This document shows positions 34,545 through 45,631 of a stretch of 64,000 nucleotides of DNA, one piece after another. Positions within the stretch are counted from its first letter, which is position 1, and each line of letters begins with the position of its first letter. The stretch is from Gnetum montanum (lineage: Eukaryota > Streptophyta > Gnetopsida > Gnetales > Gnetaceae), in the NCBI GenBank assembly GCA_015680685.1, contig MNCI01010116.1:1615705-1679704 (forward strand). The letters run 5' to 3'. The notes below the pieces were generated by a model. It saw nothing but the letters and a program-made list of their open reading frames with translations, searched no databases and was not told where the DNA came from. The position numbers were made by a program, and so were the translations under genes.

Positions 34545-35144
34545 CTATTGTGTGGTTGTTGCATACAAGCATCTTTGTATGTTGATCACTTGTGTAGACT
34601 GATTGCATGCAGGCAATGTTAAACTTTGCGTAAACCATGACCTTTGCACACAATTACACCCTATGTGACTGTATGCTATACATGGAACTTTCTTCTTCAT
34701 GATCTTTTCGAATGTATTTTCCTTTGATATTTCCAGGGAAAGATTGTGGATTCCTAGGCGTGCATCGATGGTGCTTAGCCATGCTTTTCCCATTATGATT
34801 GGGAAGTCCCCCTTACCGTTGTTCACTTGAATCACTAGGAAATTAGCTGGGTACGACCACCCATAAATAGTGGTAACAATGTCCTCCAATAGTCCCAATG
34901 GGATAGTGATGGACTGGTCAGCCAACTCTAAGTGAATGTTGCTCTTTTTCAATGGAGGCAGGTTCCAAGCCTTGTACATTTCTTGAGAAATTAAGTTGAC
35001 ACTGGAACCTAAATCCAAAAGAGCCTTGCACAGTTCATTTCTAGTGATTTGTAAGTATATCAAAGGACTCCTAGGATTAGAGAATTTCTTGGGAAGGTGG
35101 CTAGCTTTGATCCAATTAGTGATGGCATGTGTTAGCATGACCAT
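34545..35144 (-). pseudogene. B2 protease region, one open frame of 199 codons
   Basis: KALLDLGSSVNLISQEMYKA contains the Athila-type D-L-G active site. It is followed by IHLELADQSITIPLGLLEDI and the end-of-protease block FPIIMGKAWLSTIDARLGIH. This is the best-preserved protease of the B family in the window. The 199 codons extend past the protease into the linker (IGCNCVQRSWFTQSLTLPAC). Confidence 0.8.
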
Positions 35145-35399
35145 ATGTGTTGAGTGTAGTGGTTGAGTTGAAGGAGGCTCCGAAGTTTTGATTGATACTA
35201 AGGCATCTAAGGAATTAGTCGCTTGTGATTATAAGGGCTTGGTTGGACTGTTGGTTCTAAAGAAAGGTCTTTTCTTCATGTGGTTGTTGGAACCAATAGT
35301 AGGTTGAGAGTTAATAGCCCTTGTGGCATTACGTTGTTGCGGCTAGGTAGGGATTTCACCTTGCATAGCTGGAGCGGGTGGTAGTGGAGCTATTGGTAG

Positions 35400-37675
35400 A
35401 AGAGATGTGGTCAGATGAGAAGGATGATATGCCTGCGGAATATCACCCCTAGAAGAGGGAGTTCCATAATACTCGTAGGCTTGGTATTGAGGTTGAGGAG
35501 TGATGTGACTAGTAGAGTCACATGAGAAGATTGGCTACTGCACGTAATATCCATATGGGTCAGGTCGTTGGTAAGGATACTATTGCCTTGGTGGTGGCAT
35601 TCCCCATGATTGTGGGTGCTACCACTATTGATATTGCTCAATCGGTTGTGGTGGAGTTCCACTTGGATAATACGTTAAGAGTTGGTGGAACTGTCTTGGG
35701 TTACCTTGGGGGTAAGATAACCTTCGGGGTGCTTGCCATTTGTTCAATCGTGGGTTGAGTGCATACAACCCAGACTCTTGTAGATGTGAGATTATAGGGC
35801 AACATCCCTTAGGATGGTCATATTGACATATTTCACATCCACTATCATTATCTGTTTCTGACTCTACAAGCTCTTCAATTATGGTAATTTTTCCCTTACC
35901 CTTGTTACGTGCATGTTCAACTTCTTTCTTTTTCTTTTTTCGTGATCACTACCTTGCTCTCTAGACTCCTCTACTATTTTAAGAATAGATTGAAATCTAT
36001 TTGTCTAAGGAATCCTACATTTGGTCTACCTTTGCTGATACTTTTGATGTCAACGTTTGGATAGGAAAAGTTTTCCTATTCACCATCTCTTTGAGTGGTG
36101 ACTCTTCTTCATCCTCACAAAATCTTACTCCCCTCTTCTAGAGGGAAGGATCTTGGTTATACTCTTCCACACTTTCTCTCTTCCATAGCTCGCCTTCTTC
36201 CTTAGCAACTTGCTCCAATAGTCTTTGAATTTGATGGGACCTAAGCTCGGATAGTCTTCCTTGGGCATAAGTCCCAAGGGTTCTTCTCATTTCATGCCTA
36301 AGCCCATCCACAAGATGGAGTAGTTGATCCCTTTGTGAATAACCATGGCTAGGACAATGGTGTAACAATGCATAATATCAGCCCATGGTAGCATCCAAGG
36401 GTTCATGTCCTCCTTGTTTCCAGCCTTGGATTTGCTTTCGCAAGTTAGACACTCAGGAGTACATTTGGTATTTGTCATTAAATAGTTCTAATATAGTACT
36501 CCACCTACAAATGAATTCCGGTTCTAAAGACCTGTACCAACTTTCTACTTCTTTAACTAGAGTCCATGGAAACAAATTAAGTTTTTGCCATTCGTTCTCT
36601 ATATTTTGTAAGGTACACGCATCATGGAATGCTTGTAAGTGATTCTAAGGATTAGCGTTGTATCCCCCTTCAAATTTTTGGATACTGTTCATATCTAATC
36701 TCTTGATCCTACTATCTTTCTGGTGCCTTGTTGGAATTCTAATAGCATCAGTTATGTCCAACATACTTCAAGTAGTGAGGAGGGGTTTATCATGATCATC
36801 TCTTCCATGGCGTCTATGATGCCTACGTTGTTCCCTAGTCTCCCTTCTTCTATGTCTTGACTCTCTAGAGTGCCCTCATCCCCTTTCCTAGCTGTTTTGT
36901 CTATGACTTCCACTTGCCTACCTTTATTCTCATGGTCTTTTTCTTTATGACTACATCCAGACACTGAAGGAGAGGATGAATGAGATGATGAAGGTGAAGA
37001 AGAAGGAGAACCATCACCATGACGGTGTTTTCCACCTTCTCTTCGGTGGTGTTAGCCTCGATCACGATTGCAATTAGAATGTCCATCTTTATCATATGCT
37101 CGTGTCCCTTTTTGGACCCTTTGTGCCCATGGGTATCAAAACATGGGTTATGAATAGTGGAATGAAGGTTCTAATACAAAACCCCCTGGCCAAAGTCAAG
37201 AGGAGGAACATCATTATGTGGGTGACTGCCTGAGGCAGGTTCACCATCCTCATTTTTGCTTAAGACATGTGGGGCATCCTGGGACCACTTACCCTTCAAA
37301 GACTTATGATGTCTCTCTTGTTGCAAGTCCCTTTGACGTTGTGCCTATGTGGGAAGGTATTCTCTTGAGTCATGGTCTTGCACAACATATTTTGCATGTT
37401 ATGTGCAGCATGCTAATTCGTGTGAGAGCATGAAGAAGCATGCTCAAGACTAAACGATCGGGAGGTAACACCATGTTACCCTCTAAGTCTCGCCAACGCA
37501 GTTGTTCATCTTGATGGAGGATAAAGGTGAAATCTAGTATATACTCATAAGGATGAATATATACCACTCAAAATTGTTGAGGGACTAGCGGATCAATGTC
37601 ATGTGTATTACGCCACTGATTGTTTCCTGTTTCAGACCTAGGTGGTGAGGTGCTTTCGTACGAAGAAGGAGACAT
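35400..37675 (-). pseudogene. B2 gag (degraded)
   Basis: The start at 37675 gives MSPSSYESTSPPRSETGNNQ, followed by an in-frame TGA about 40 codons on, then HPYEYILDFTFILHQDEQLR (37567-37370), absent from B1. Further pieces are at 36964-36752, 36478-36287 and 36368-36138 (RTLGTYAQGRLSELRSHQIQ). A zinc-knuckle-like C-x2-C-x3-H-x3-C lies at about 35807-35845 (GCEICQYDHPKGCCP). The C-terminal part is rich in Pro, Gln, Tyr and His. Confidence 0.75.
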
Positions 37676-37791
37676 ACTTGTCTATTCAGTGTGCAATGTA
37701 TTCTTGTTTATTATTTTCTTAATCAACCCTAAGGGTTCGTTCCAACGATGTGAATGATTTCCTATGTTCTAATTAGTGCACAAACAACTAA

Positions 37792-37811
37792 GTCCCTGAA
37801 AATGGCAGCAA
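37792..37811 (-). other. B2 primer-binding site, diverged
   Basis: The minus strand reads TTGCTGCCATTTTCAGGGAC next to the LTR, against TTGGCGCCGTTGCCGGGGAC in B1. The differences are mostly G/C to A/T changes, fitting decay of an original tRNA-Asp PBS. Confidence 0.7.
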
Positions 37812-38573
37812 TGATGAGGGGCGAGATACCCCTACGCTCAACCATATGAATACGAGCATTTCACACATGATCCGGTCAAATTCCAAGGACTAAGTGATTA
37901 TGTGCCCTTGTGGAACAAGGACGGGTTGGTTGATCATTGTCTTCCCAAGCTTACTTGTATGTCACGATTGTATGATTAAGTAAGCTTAAGGCATATGATT
38001 TTTATAGGTTTTATATTTTTATGTCTTGTGCTAGTAGGGAAGGAGAGAGGTAACTAAGTGACTAATTTAACTTAACTACTTATTAACTAAGTTCTAACTA
38101 ATCCTAACACCAACATCTGTTTCCACTTTCCATACACATCTTGAACTAGTGCAACACTGCTGGGATTACCAAACGCTAATCGTTACTAGGTTACCAAGCA
38201 TTACACGCATTCTCAAAGTGGTTGTGCTTGTGTAATTTAACTATTTGCTTAATTGATCAAAATGAATTGCTGTGCTAATAACATAAATGTAAAGTGCATA
38301 AAATAAAATAAAATAAAATTAATGCATAAGAAAATAAAATAAAATAAATGCGTAAGAAAACAAATCTCAAGTGCTACAAGGATGAATCAAAGAGCTCGTC
38401 TTTATTGCTATACACAAGGTGTGCTCAGGTACACAATGCTCGAATAAAGATCCGTCCACACTTAGACCTCTTGCTACAGGCATTTGGAAAATACTCTAAC
38501 TTTCAAACAAACTACAAGAGTTTTGCTACTTGACTGCTGAAAGGACTTCCTCTAGTTATGTGCCTGGGCACTA

Positions 38574-38582
38574 TATTTATAG
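38574..38582 (-). promoter_or_regulatory. TATA box, B2 5' LTR
   Basis: The minus strand reads CTATAAATA, about 210 bases inside the U3 edge; the intervening sequence is almost entirely palindromic repeats. Confidence 0.65.
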
Positions 38583-38592
38583 GCTTGGGAGC

Positions 38593-38793
38593 AACTACTC
38601 TAATAATTAGAGTAACCACTCTAATAATTAGAATAACTGCTAAAGCAACTGCTAGAGTAACCACTCTAATAATCAGAATAACTACTAGAGTAACTGCTCT
38701 AATAATTAGAATAACTACTAGAGTAACCACTAGAGTAACTGCCCTAATAATTAGAATAACTGCTAGAGTAACCACTAGAGTAATCGCTCTCAT
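38593..38793. repeat. Palindromic minisatellite in B2 5' LTR U3
   Basis: The same CTCTAATAATTAGA / CTAGAGTAAC unit set as 29326-29511, with one extra ACTAGAGTAAC-type unit near the middle and another near the end. Frames through it are not genes. Confidence 0.9.
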
Positions 38794-38800
38794 CAACCTT

Positions 38801-39596
38801 GAAATTCATTTGAACTTGTTTGGTATGTTCAACAAAAAAAGTAATCAAAATCATGAAGCACATGGGTTGTTGAACATAATTCTTTTTTATTTTTGTGAAA
38901 AATAGCATTGGACACCAATAATGAAGCCCACTAATAACTACAAAAGACATTAGTTATGAATTATGATCATGATGGGGTTCACAAGTGATGCATATGTTTT
39001 GTAAAATGATTTTGGTGGCCAGCCAATGGGAACATGGGAGACACATCCCAAACAATAGTATACAATGTGCAGAAAAGCACTTATGTTTTTTTTAAAGAGA
39101 AACCAAGAAAGCACATTATTTTTTAAGTGAAAGAAGACAACCACTTTATGGCTTTATGCACATCACCCATCCCAAGGTTTAGCATATCATTTAACTGTAT
39201 TAAGATTTGAATTCTAAAATGTATGGTTGGTTTAAATCTTTAAAGAGTGTAAAGCTGGATTGTTTCTTACAAAAATCTACATCTCCATATGTATATGCCA
39301 ATATGTTGTTGGCTTGGCTTAACATGGCATGGCTACAGTGTTCCTACATCATGTTACATGAAGATCCTGCAACCAGAGACTCTCATTTATCAAAAAGGTT
39401 GGCTTGGCTCCAACAGACTACTGTTCCTATTCCATGGCCTAGATCAAGATGCATGTTGTTGATGGATGAAAATAATTTAAAGTTTGCATAATATATTTCA
39501 TGAAAGCACGTTTATTCAAATTGTGAAACCCTACCCAGGGGATTAGACTTGTTGATCGTGGCCTTGTGCCTAGCATGGTCGATGTTGGCTTCAACA
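38801..39596 (-). repeat. A2 5' LTR, second part
   Basis: Continues the A2 LTR after B2 and matches 21170-21964, ending TTCAACA. The A1 sequence resumes at 39597 with the duplication ATAAC. Confidence 0.85.
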
Positions 39597-40870
39597 ATAA
39601 CCATAGAACATATACCAAGAGAAGAAAATTATGTCCTTGATGCACTAACCCAAATGGCCACTACTTTGGATGTCCTTTTTAAACATAATGCTTGGGATTC
39701 ATAAATTATTATTGAAAAGGTTAAATCTTATTCTATTCTCAATAATGTCTTTTCTTTTCAAGTTTTGATGATGATAATTATGTTTGTAAATTTTTATTTT
39801 CATAAGGAGAATTTAGTGATCAAGAAGATATGTCAAAGAATGTTATATTATTAAATAAAATATCTCCAAAAATAGTAACTAGGGAAGCACTATTTGATGA
39901 CTTACATACCAAAACCTTAGAAATATCTAAAAATACTAATTGGAAAATGTTAGCTGAAACTAAAACAATTCAAATTCAAAAGAAAGGATGACAATACCCT
40001 ATTAAAATAGGAGTTTATTTACATCTAGATGCAAAACAAAGCTTGATTGAATTGTTGCATGAGTTTAATGATGTTTTGGCTTGGACTTATGAAGATCTTA
40101 GAACTTTCAATCCATTAGTGATGACACATACAATCCCCTTTAAGCCAAAAATGAAACCATTTAGGCAAAAACTTAGACTTGTAAATCCTAAGATTGAAGC
40201 CCTAATGAAAGTAGAAATTGATAAGTGCCTAGAATCCAAGATTATTTACACCATGAGACATTCAAGTTGGATATCAAACTTAGTGCCCATTAGAAAACAA
40301 ACTAGCAAATTACGGTTATGTATTCATTTTCATAACCTTAATACTTCTTGCATTAAGAATAATTATCCACTCCCTCTTATAGAGGAGCTATTGCAAATTG
40401 TGAAAGATGCTCAAATGTATTCCTTTTTAGATTTATATTTAGGATATAATCAAATCTTAGTGAGTAAGAAAGACTAGTATAAAATTTCTTTCACAACAAA
40501 ATGGGAAACTTTTCAATTTGCTAAAATGCCCTTTGGTCTCATAAACATTGGTTCCACCTTTGAAAGTGGTATGGATAAAACTTTTGAGGGGCTAATTAGG
40601 AAGTGCATTATTATTTACCTAGATGATTTAATCATTTTCTCCAAAGATTAGGTTACATACCTTAGAGACCTTAAAGATATTTTTATAATATGTAGATGAT
40701 TTGGCATCACTTTGAATGCAAAGAAATCCATCTTTGGTGTTCAAAGCGGTAAATTTCTTGGTCATATAGTAATTAAAGAAAGAATTACAATTGTTCCTGA
40801 CGGGGTAAATGCAATTTTAGAAGTACCTTACCCTTTATCTAAGACTGATCTAAGGGCTTTCTATGGGAAA
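39597..40870 (+). pseudogene. A1 aRNH tail and reverse transcriptase (degraded)
   Basis: 39597-39660 encodes the last aRNH block, with EENYVLDALTQMATT: the fourth catalytic Asp is kept here, whereas A3 has Asn. The linker follows. The RT starts in 40043-40477 (PFRQKLRLVNPKIEALMKVE; SWISNLVPIRKQTSKLRLCI; SFLDLYLGYNQILVSKKD). The catalytic IIIYLDDLIIFSKD is at about 40606-40647. The end block (about 40745-40885) reads KFLGHIV and then GKINFVR followed by TGA (40885-40887), the same stop as in A3. Other stops are scattered. Confidence 0.85.
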
Positions 40871-40887
40871 ATTAATTTTGTTAGATG

Positions 40888-41450
40888 ATTTATCCCTATC
40901 TATGCTGAATTAGTAAGACCATTAAATGATATGCTTAAGAAAGATAGTAATATGCATTGGACAAATGAAAGAAAGAATGTTTTCCTTGCTATTAAAGAGG
41001 CCATTATAGATGCCCCTATCCTAGCTTCTCCTTGGTTTGAAAATGATTTTCTCTTATATGTTTTTTTTAGTGATGTTATTGCCACTGCTCTTTTAACCCA
41101 AGATGTAGTTGATCAAGGTGAGAGACACATAGCTTTCATGTCTACACCTTTAAAAAATGCAGAATTAATGTACTCATTCGTAGAGAAGCAATTGTATATT
41201 ATGATAAAATCCTTAAAGAAATTTCGCTAATATTTGTTAAATGCAAAGGTTTTTGTCATTGTCCCTAACCCAGCCACCATTGCCTTAAACAAATTACAAG
41301 ATCCTAGCAAAAATGTGCTAAATGGATTATGAAGTTGCAAGAATTTGATATTCAATGGAAGGTAGCCAAGTTAGTTAGAGGAATTGGTCTTGCCAAGCTA
41401 ATTTCCAAAGCCTCAACTTTAGAAAATTGCGATGCACCCAAAGATAAAGA
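40888..41450 (+). pseudogene. A1 second RNase H (gypsy-type, degraded)
   Basis: 40931-41230 gives MLKKDSNMHWTNERKNVFLA, LYVFFSDVIATALLTQDV and EKQLYIMIKSLKKFR. The last part (about 41370-41410) reads RGIGLAKLISKAS where active gypsy RNases H have an Asp (ADALSR). A3 has the same Lys, so loss of this residue is a family property. Confidence 0.75.
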
Positions 41451-42792
41451 ATCAAAATTACATATTATCTTTTGATGAGGAAAACGATATCCCATTTGCT
41501 CCTAATTGATTGCATGATCCATGGTATGGTGATATTAAATTTTATTTAACCTTCTGTTGTTGTCCTTTGGATTTACCTAGATATAAAAGAAATCTTTTAA
41601 CATTAAAATGTTCTAAATTTACTCTAATTAGTGATGAACTATTTAAAAGAACTTCGAAGGAATATATCTTAAATGCTTAAACCAAGAACAAGCTAACGAT
41701 GCTTTAGAACAACTCCGTAAGGAAGGACATATAGGATATCGTTCTTTAGTTCATAAAATCACGAGGGTTGGTTATTATTGGCCCACTATGATTCATGATG
41801 CTTACAACCTAGTTAGAACTTGTGTCCAATGTCAAATATTTACAGATAAAGATCCCAAGAGTTTAGCTCCTTTACAGGCTATAATAGAAACTAGACCATT
41901 TGCACAGTGGACTTTAGATTTTATTAGAGTGATTAATCCTTTGTTTACTACCCTATACAAATTTATCTTAACAACCACTAATTATTGCACATGTTGATTA
42001 GAAGTGAAAGCAACTAAAACTGCATCATCTTGTGAAGTTATTCACTTTTTAGAAAATGATATAATCTCTAGGTATGGGTATCCTTATGCTTTAGTAGTCG
42101 ATAATAGACCCACCTTCATCTCCATAGAGTTCACAAATTGGGCTAGAGAGCATAATGTTATTATCAATGCTATAACCGAATATTATCCACAAGGTAATGG
42201 TTTGGTTGAGTCCTCCAATAAAATTATATTGGATGGAATTAAGAAAATGATTGCCCAAAACCCATGAACTTGGCATGAACAATTAAAATGGGTAGTTTGG
42301 GGAGATAAAATTCATTATAATGAATTGATCAAGACTACACCATATGATTCAGTATATGGACAAGAACCAATATTGCGAATAAATTTGCAAATGCCTACAT
42401 ATTAGTTTTTCTTTGACTATTTACCAACTGATGAACATTTAACATCACGTACATATGATATTTCGAATTTAGAGCTTAAAAGGATCAAAGTAATTGAAAA
42501 TCTATTTAGTCATTAACAAATTATTAAAAAATTGTTGGATAAGAAATATGCAGCCAAAGTGTTTCAAGAAGGTGACCTGGTCCTTAAGAGAGATAGAGCA
42601 TTTGGTCAAATCAACCCTCAAACTAAGTTTTCTCCTATGTGGTCAGGTCCATTCAAAGTTACAGATGTCATTGGTCCCAATGTTTGCAAAATTGCCGATT
42701 TGCGAAAATATAAATTAAATAGAAATTTTAATGCATTTCATCTAAGGCATTTCTACTTAGGTACCCCACATGGACACTTGGTAGATCCCTAG
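41451..42792 (+). pseudogene. A1 integrase (degraded)
   Basis: The zinc region is at about 41690-41850 (KEGHIGYRSLVHK; GYYWPTMIHDAYNLVRTCVQ with C-x2-C). Core residues: the first Asp in FAQWTLDFI (about 41917), the second in ALVVDNRPTF (42091-42120; the usual Gly of D-N-G is Arg), and Glu in GNGLVESSNK (about 42202). The C-terminal domain 42532-42792 has KVFQEGDLVLKRDRAF and MWSGPFKVTD and ends HLVDP. Because the same region of A3 is in the 50818-51799 gap, this is the only view of the A-family integrase core in the window. Confidence 0.85.
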
Positions 42793-43577
42793 TTTCATTC
42801 TCTCTTCCCTTTCACCATGCATTTCATTTGTATATAGTTGCATTTGCATATTTTCTTTGTATTTCCATCATTTTCTCATGCATGTTAAGTCTACCATCAT
42901 TTTTAAATATTGGTTTTGGTTCGATCTATTTATACTTTTCAGCATGATTTTAATTATTATTACAATCATTTGGATTACTAGGCATTGGGTCATCATAACA
43001 CCATTTGAAAATAATGCAAGTATAATGCTTTATATTCTATATCATATTGCTATTATATAAACTCTTTTTATATGATATACTTTAATATTTTATTAATTTT
43101 TCCAATCTTTTTCAAGGTAAAAATTTTATTAGTTATGTTGGATTATGGAGGATAGGATTTATGCTAACTTATCATATTATCATCATGGTCATGTGAATGT
43201 AGGATATGTGAAGTTGGAGAATGGTTAGCCACAATTACTAGGTGACTTTAAAAAATTATATTTTTTCTCTCATAAACCCCAATCCCCAAGTGTGATGATC
43301 CATGGGTATCTGTGAGCAATAGGGTGAATTGTGTTCCTTCCCACTTGAGAACCCTTAGCCACCCAAGAGACTTGCTATGATGCCATCTAGATTGTTATTA
43401 AAAGGCACATACACAATGGTTGAACTGCACCATGGGAAAATTTTCTGCAAGGACCATGCTCTGTGGTAGTATAGCTAATCGACCATCCTCATGTTGGAAT
43501 TCCTACCTTAAGAGTAAAGTGCACCATGGGCAAAGTGTCCTAAAAGAAAAAAAATGAATGAGAACCATGTTCATTGG
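42793..43577 (+). other. A1 3' UTR, first part
   Basis: Non-coding; colinear with A3 51800-52285 and A2. It contains two copies of a direct-repeat motif (around 43425 and 43520: CACCATGGG then AAGGACCATGYTC-like). It ends at the A3 insertion (ATTGG, 43573-43577). Confidence 0.8.
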
Positions 43578-45243
43578 TGTTGAGGCCAACCTTACCCATG
43601 CTAGGCATAGGGCCTTGTTTGAACCAATTTAATTATAACAATAAAATATAAAATTATAAAATTAAAAAAATAGATTTCAAAAGAAAAATAAATTAATAAT
43701 TGAACAAAATAATAAGTAATGCACATCTTAAAACACGTCACCCACCCACAAAATTAAAATTAAAATAAATAAAATGAGGACTGACCCATGTGCCTTTAAA
43801 AATAAAACAAAATATAAACTTAAGGTTTTGTATATGGTTTCTTTTATTTTTAGGTGGCACGCACGCGGTTGACGGGGTAAAAGTGGTAGCAATTAGGGTT
43901 AGGTTTCTCTTCTTCCACCGCCACCGCTGGTTTCCCCGCCGTTATAAATGAGGAGAAAGAAGAGGGGAGGGAGGCTTCTCTGGCCGAGAGATCCGGCCCT
44001 ACTCAGACAACAGTTTCGGTCCTGTCCAGGGTTGCAGGTTCCAGGGTTCTGTTCTGTCCGCCCCTTGCAGCGCCATCTATTCTGTTTGCCTCCTGCAGCG
44101 CCATCTGTTCTATCTGCCGCCCGCGCCACCATCTGTTAGCCCGCCGCTAGTTTCTCCACCGCCGCCGCTGCACATCCTTCTCCTTCCTTGCACGCGCGCT
44201 TTGTTCCTCCACCGCTGCCCATGCCGCCTGCATAGTCCGCCCCACGAGTGGTGAGATCTGCGCGCCCTCTATTTTTCTGTTGCCAAGGCCGTAGCTGCAA
44301 CCACACCTTCGATCGCGACAACGATGGCAAGCTCGCTCGGGTGGTTGGCGCTCTCCCCTCTGTCCGCAACGGCACCTAGTCTTCTTCCCGCGGTCGATCT
44401 TTTACCAGCCGTGAACGCGGCAGCACTGCTGCCAAGTCCCTAGATCTGCGTGCTCAGAATTTTCACCTGGCCGCCACTGCCTCAAGGCCTTGACAGTTCT
44501 TCTGGCTGCCGCCGCTGTCCATGCCTCGCTCTGGTCGCGTGCCGCCTCCCCTTGCTCAACCCGCGGCCAGATCTGATCGTGCCCGAGGCTGCGCACGCTA
44601 CGGTGAATAGTCCCGTATTCTTCCGTGTAGCCACTATCCTTCCACCAGCTGCAGCCCCATCCACCTTCCTACCTACTTCCTCCGCCATCGTCGCAGCCTG
44701 CACCTGCGCGATCTGCTCCACGCGTGCGACAGGTGACACCAGGGTGGCTTGCAACAAGCAAAGCAAAGAAAGTGGACTGGTGGTACCTAGACCAAAGCCT
44801 CCTTTTCTGTCTCCAACGTGACGGCACACTAGAGATGGTGAGCAAGCGGTGGTGGTGGCCACATTAAGGTGGCAGTCAACTTTTACATTTCGTTCTCTCT
44901 CTCCTGTGCATGGAAACAAAAGGTGCACGTTGTACGTAGCTGCAGTTGGTTGGTGTTGCTTGGTGGACAGCACAGGCGGTTGAGATAAATTTTAATTTAA
45001 TTTAAATTATTTATTGTACCTTTTTAAAATTGCACAAATTATTTATGTTTTCAATATTATTATTAGATTTAAGTTTTTTTTATCTGGTTTAAAAATATTA
45101 TTATTATTATTGTTCTGTCACATAGCCCTTTCCAGCTGAGACTATTCCTGGGTTTCCGTACCCATACGGGAGGCGCCCTAGGTGATAGTCTCCTAAAACG
45201 AGTTTTCACAGGTGTTCGCATGCCCAAAATTTACGCATCAACA
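43578..45243 (+). repeat. A3 5' LTR
   Basis: AT-rich first 270 bases, then a GC-rich island (about 43860-44850) with a TATA box (43943-43949) at its start, then an AT-rich end shared with the other A-family LTRs. The island has long frames on both strands (for example 44450-44821 plus, 44482-44973 minus), which I read as by-products of GC richness. Confidence 0.95.
43943..43949 (+). promoter_or_regulatory. TATA box of A3 5' LTR
   Basis: TATAAAT in 'ccgccgttataaatgagg', about 365 bases inside the LTR. The 3' LTR has the same site (53225-53231). It would place the RNA start near 43975, making a long GC-rich R-U5. Confidence 0.65.
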
Positions 45244-45249
45244 CCTTTT

Positions 45250-45265
45250 TGGCGCTAGAAGGAGG
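45250..45265 (+). other. A3 primer-binding site
   Basis: TGGCGCTAGAAGGAGG starts seven bases after the LTR end. TGG fits the CCA tail of a tRNA. It differs from the tRNA-Asp PBS of the B family after six bases; I cannot assign the tRNA. Confidence 0.5.
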
Positions 45266-45631
45266 GCAGTTTCTCAACCTTTTCTCTTTTTTCTTTTTAT
45301 GTTTCTTTTTCTTTAAATTATCATTTCTTATTTCTGTCTATTTAATTTTGCCTCTTTATTTTCAGTTTTACTGCTTTATTTTAATTTCAAATTTTCAAAA
45401 TTTTCAAATTTATATTCTAGCAATCCTTTTAATTTGTTTTTTTTTTGAAATTTAATTTAGGTGATTTAAATTATTTTACTTATTATTTACTTTTCTGAAA
45501 TTTTACAATTTCAATTTTACTTTCAAAATTCTAAAAAAATAAAAAAATATAGTATTCAAATGTTTTTTTTATTATTTTCTTTAATTTTCATAGTTTATTA
45601 GCATTTTACATTCCTCGTTATTTTTCATTTT
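45266..45631 (+). other. A3 U-rich leader
   Basis: About 365 bases, extremely T-rich, between PBS and the first gag-frame ATG. No gene. The same composition is seen in A1 and A2, so it is a family trait. Confidence 0.75.

Larger units (their letters stand above)
28557..38795 (-). mobile_element. B2: Athila-like retrotransposon inserted in the A2 5' LTR
   Basis: LTRs are 28557-29518 and 37812-38795, with TGATGAG...CTCATCA termini identical to B1. The flanking duplication is GCCTT (28552-28556) / ACCTT (38796-38800), one mismatch. Internal order on the minus strand is PBS, gag, PR, RT, RNase H, INT and a 1.8-kb non-coding 3' region. It is colinear with B1 and complete in gross structure, but carries many stops and frameshifts. 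Confidence 0.9.
37812..38795 (-). repeat. B2 5' LTR
   Basis: 984 bases, paired with 28557-29518. The TATA box on the minus strand is at 38574-38582, with the palindromic array at 38593-38793 just upstream. Array unit order differs slightly from the 3' LTR. Confidence 0.92.
19552..39596 (-). mobile_element. A2: Tat-like, pol-deleted retrotransposon inserted in A1 (contains B2)
   Basis: The left LTR is 19552-21964. The right LTR is 26916-39596, split by B2 at 28557-38795. Both end in TTCAACA on the plus strand; the left start is TATTGATG, a one-base change from TGTTGATG. The perfect 5-bp duplication ATAAC lies at 19547-19551 and 39597-39601. Without B2 the element is about 9.8 kb. Internally (minus strand) it has gag and protease, then deletions removing the aRNH core and nearly all of RT, RNase H and integrase, then an integrase tail, 3' UTR and PPT. 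Confidence 0.9.

Noticed and set aside
44482-44973. 163-codon minus-strand frame and other frames in the A3 LTR GC island
   Set aside because: Long frames on both strands are expected from GC-rich sequence; the LTR pair differs freely at residue level and no domain is recognisable.
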